Source: Nautiliaceae bacterium (GTDB lineage Bacteria; Campylobacterota; Campylobacteria; Campylobacterales; Nautiliaceae). Taken from it: a stretch of DNA of 22,149 nucleotides. Position numbers and translations under genes: made by a program. A model generated the notes under the pieces. The model did no database searches. It saw only the letters and a list, made by a program, of their open reading frames with translations, and had not been told where the DNA came from. Below, in pieces: positions 21,335-22,149 of the stretch; positions within the stretch are counted from its first letter, which is position 1; each line of letters begins with the position of its first letter. The stretch is from NCBI GenBank assembly GCA_027035735.1, contig JALVUH010000161.1, positions 1 to 22,149 on the forward strand. Direction: 5' to 3'.

Positions 21335-22149
21335 CTATAAAAGTTTTGCCGCGTCTTTAGAATGATAACTAATAATCATATCAGCACCTGCTCTTTTAAA
21401 TGATGTTAATATCTCCATCATTAAACTCTCATAATTCATCCAGCCGTTCATACTTGCTGCTTTTACCATAGAATATTCTCCACTTACATTATAAACACAA
21501 AGAGGTTTTAGAGTATTTTCTTTTATTGTTTTTATTATATCCATAAATGCAAGTGCTGGTTTCACCATAAGTATGTCAGCACCCTCTGCTTCATCTATAA
21601 GACTCTCAAGCAATGCTTCTCTAGAATTTGCAATATCCATTTGATAAGTTTTTCTATCTTTTGGCAAATATTCATTTGCAACAGGTGCACTCTCAGCTGC
21701 ATCCCTAAATGGACCATAAAAACTTGAAGCAAATTTAGTAGAATAGCTCATAATAGGAATATGAGAAAATCCATTGCTATCAAGTGCATTTCTAAGTGTT
21801 TCAATAATATTATCCATCATTCCACTTGGTGCTATCATATCAGCACCAGCTTTTGCGTGAATTAGGGCTTGTTTTGCACTAATTTCAAGAGTTGCTTCAT
21901 TATCAACTGTTTTTAATTTTGGATTTATAATTCCACAATGTCCATGGTCTGTAAATTCACAAAAACATAAATCAGTAATAATAGCTATTTTATCACCAAA
22001 AGCCTCTTTTGCAGCTCTTACGCTTCTTGCAATTAGCCCTTCTTCATCAAGAGCATCACTTCCACAAGAATCTTTTAGTTTTGGAATACCAAAAAGTATA
22101 ACTGCCTTTATTCCAAGTTCAATACACTCAGCTATCTCATCTAAAAATT
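21335..22149 (-). CDS. hemB: Delta-aminolevulinic acid dehydratase HemB (porphobilinogen synthase), C-terminal part
   Basis: HemB condenses two 5-aminolevulinate molecules into porphobilinogen. About 270 residues are in the window and the reading frame continues past the right edge; the N-terminus is missing. The zinc site is visible as DLCFCEFTDHGHCG with its three cysteines, marking a zinc-dependent enzyme rather than the magnesium type. The two active-site lysines lie in STKFASSFYGPFRDAA and DILMVKPAL. PSGMMD and NVSGEYSM are further landmarks. An internal ATG at 21838 is not the start: conserved sequence, including the zinc site, lies upstream of it in the same frame. Confidence 0.97.
   Translation of the reverse strand, partial: FLDEIAECIELGIKAVILFGIPKLKDSCGSDALDEEGLIARSVRAAKEAFGDKIAIITDLCFCEFTDHGHCGIINPKLKTVDNEATLEISAKQALIHAKAGADMIAPSGMMDNIIETLRNALDSNGFSHIPIMSYSTKFASSFYGPFRDAAESAPVANEYLPKDRKTYQMDIANSREALLESLIDEAEGADILMVKPALAFMDIIKTIKENTLKPLCVYNVSGEYSMVKAASMNGWMNYESLMMEILTSFKRAGADMIISYHSKDAAKLL

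Noticed and set aside
21335..21838. hemB read as a complete 167-residue protein starting at 21838
   Set aside because: Conserved HemB sequence, including the zinc-site cysteines, continues upstream in the same frame to the window edge, so the methionine is internal.

Overview
The window is a compact, AT-rich stretch from a hydrogen-oxidising bacterium. It is most likely a member of the Campylobacterota, and the thermophilic Nautiliales (Nautilia, Caminibacter, Lebetimonas) would fit well; the genus is an inference. The evidence is the hydABCDE gene order known from Wolinella and Helicobacter, menaquinone-type respiration, A/T-rich codon choice, genes that overlap or nearly touch, and extended -10 promoters (TGn-TATAAT type) after T-rich tracts.

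The left part covers nickel supply and cofactor assembly. hypF (minus strand, cut by the left edge) lies downstream of a minus-strand gene for a zinc-ribbon/helix-turn-helix protein that looks like a catalytically dead IS1595-family transposase. Divergent from it runs a plus-strand series: nikM, nikN-like, nikQ and nikO (an ECF-type nickel importer), then hypB, hypC, hypD, hypE and the menaquinone methyltransferase menG/ubiE. The intergenic region between the regulator and nikM carries two copies of one palindrome, each with a TATAAT box inside it and each next to one of the two divergent genes.

The middle part encodes the hydrogenases on the minus strand. hydA (Tat-exported small subunit), hydB (large subunit), hydC (di-haem cytochrome b anchor), hydD (maturation protease) and hydE (a degenerate HypF-like protein) form a membrane-bound respiratory uptake hydrogenase operon with its own promoter. 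Upstream of it is a second minus-strand operon: a TetR-family regulator, then a small and a large [NiFe]-hydrogenase subunit. That pair is cytoplasmic (no Tat signal), and the large subunit stops exactly at the last nickel-site histidine, as in H2-sensing or other cytoplasmic group 2 enzymes. hypA diverges from the TetR gene and completes the Hyp set (A-F all present).

The right part is housekeeping, all on the minus strand. It holds a small unknown gene, a DJ-1/PfpI family gene, an unknown acidic protein that may be frameshifted at its C-terminus, and the tetrapyrrole genes hemN, hemC and hemB (hemB cut by the right edge).

Together the genes import nickel, build the NiFe(CN)2CO centre, export and anchor a hydrogenase that reduces menaquinone, finish the quinone, and make haem for the cytochrome b. 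Control seems to involve a domesticated transposase and possibly an H2-sensor/TetR pair; both ideas are inference. I saw no tRNA, rRNA, CRISPR array or intact mobile element, and no gene-free stretch longer than 300 bases.
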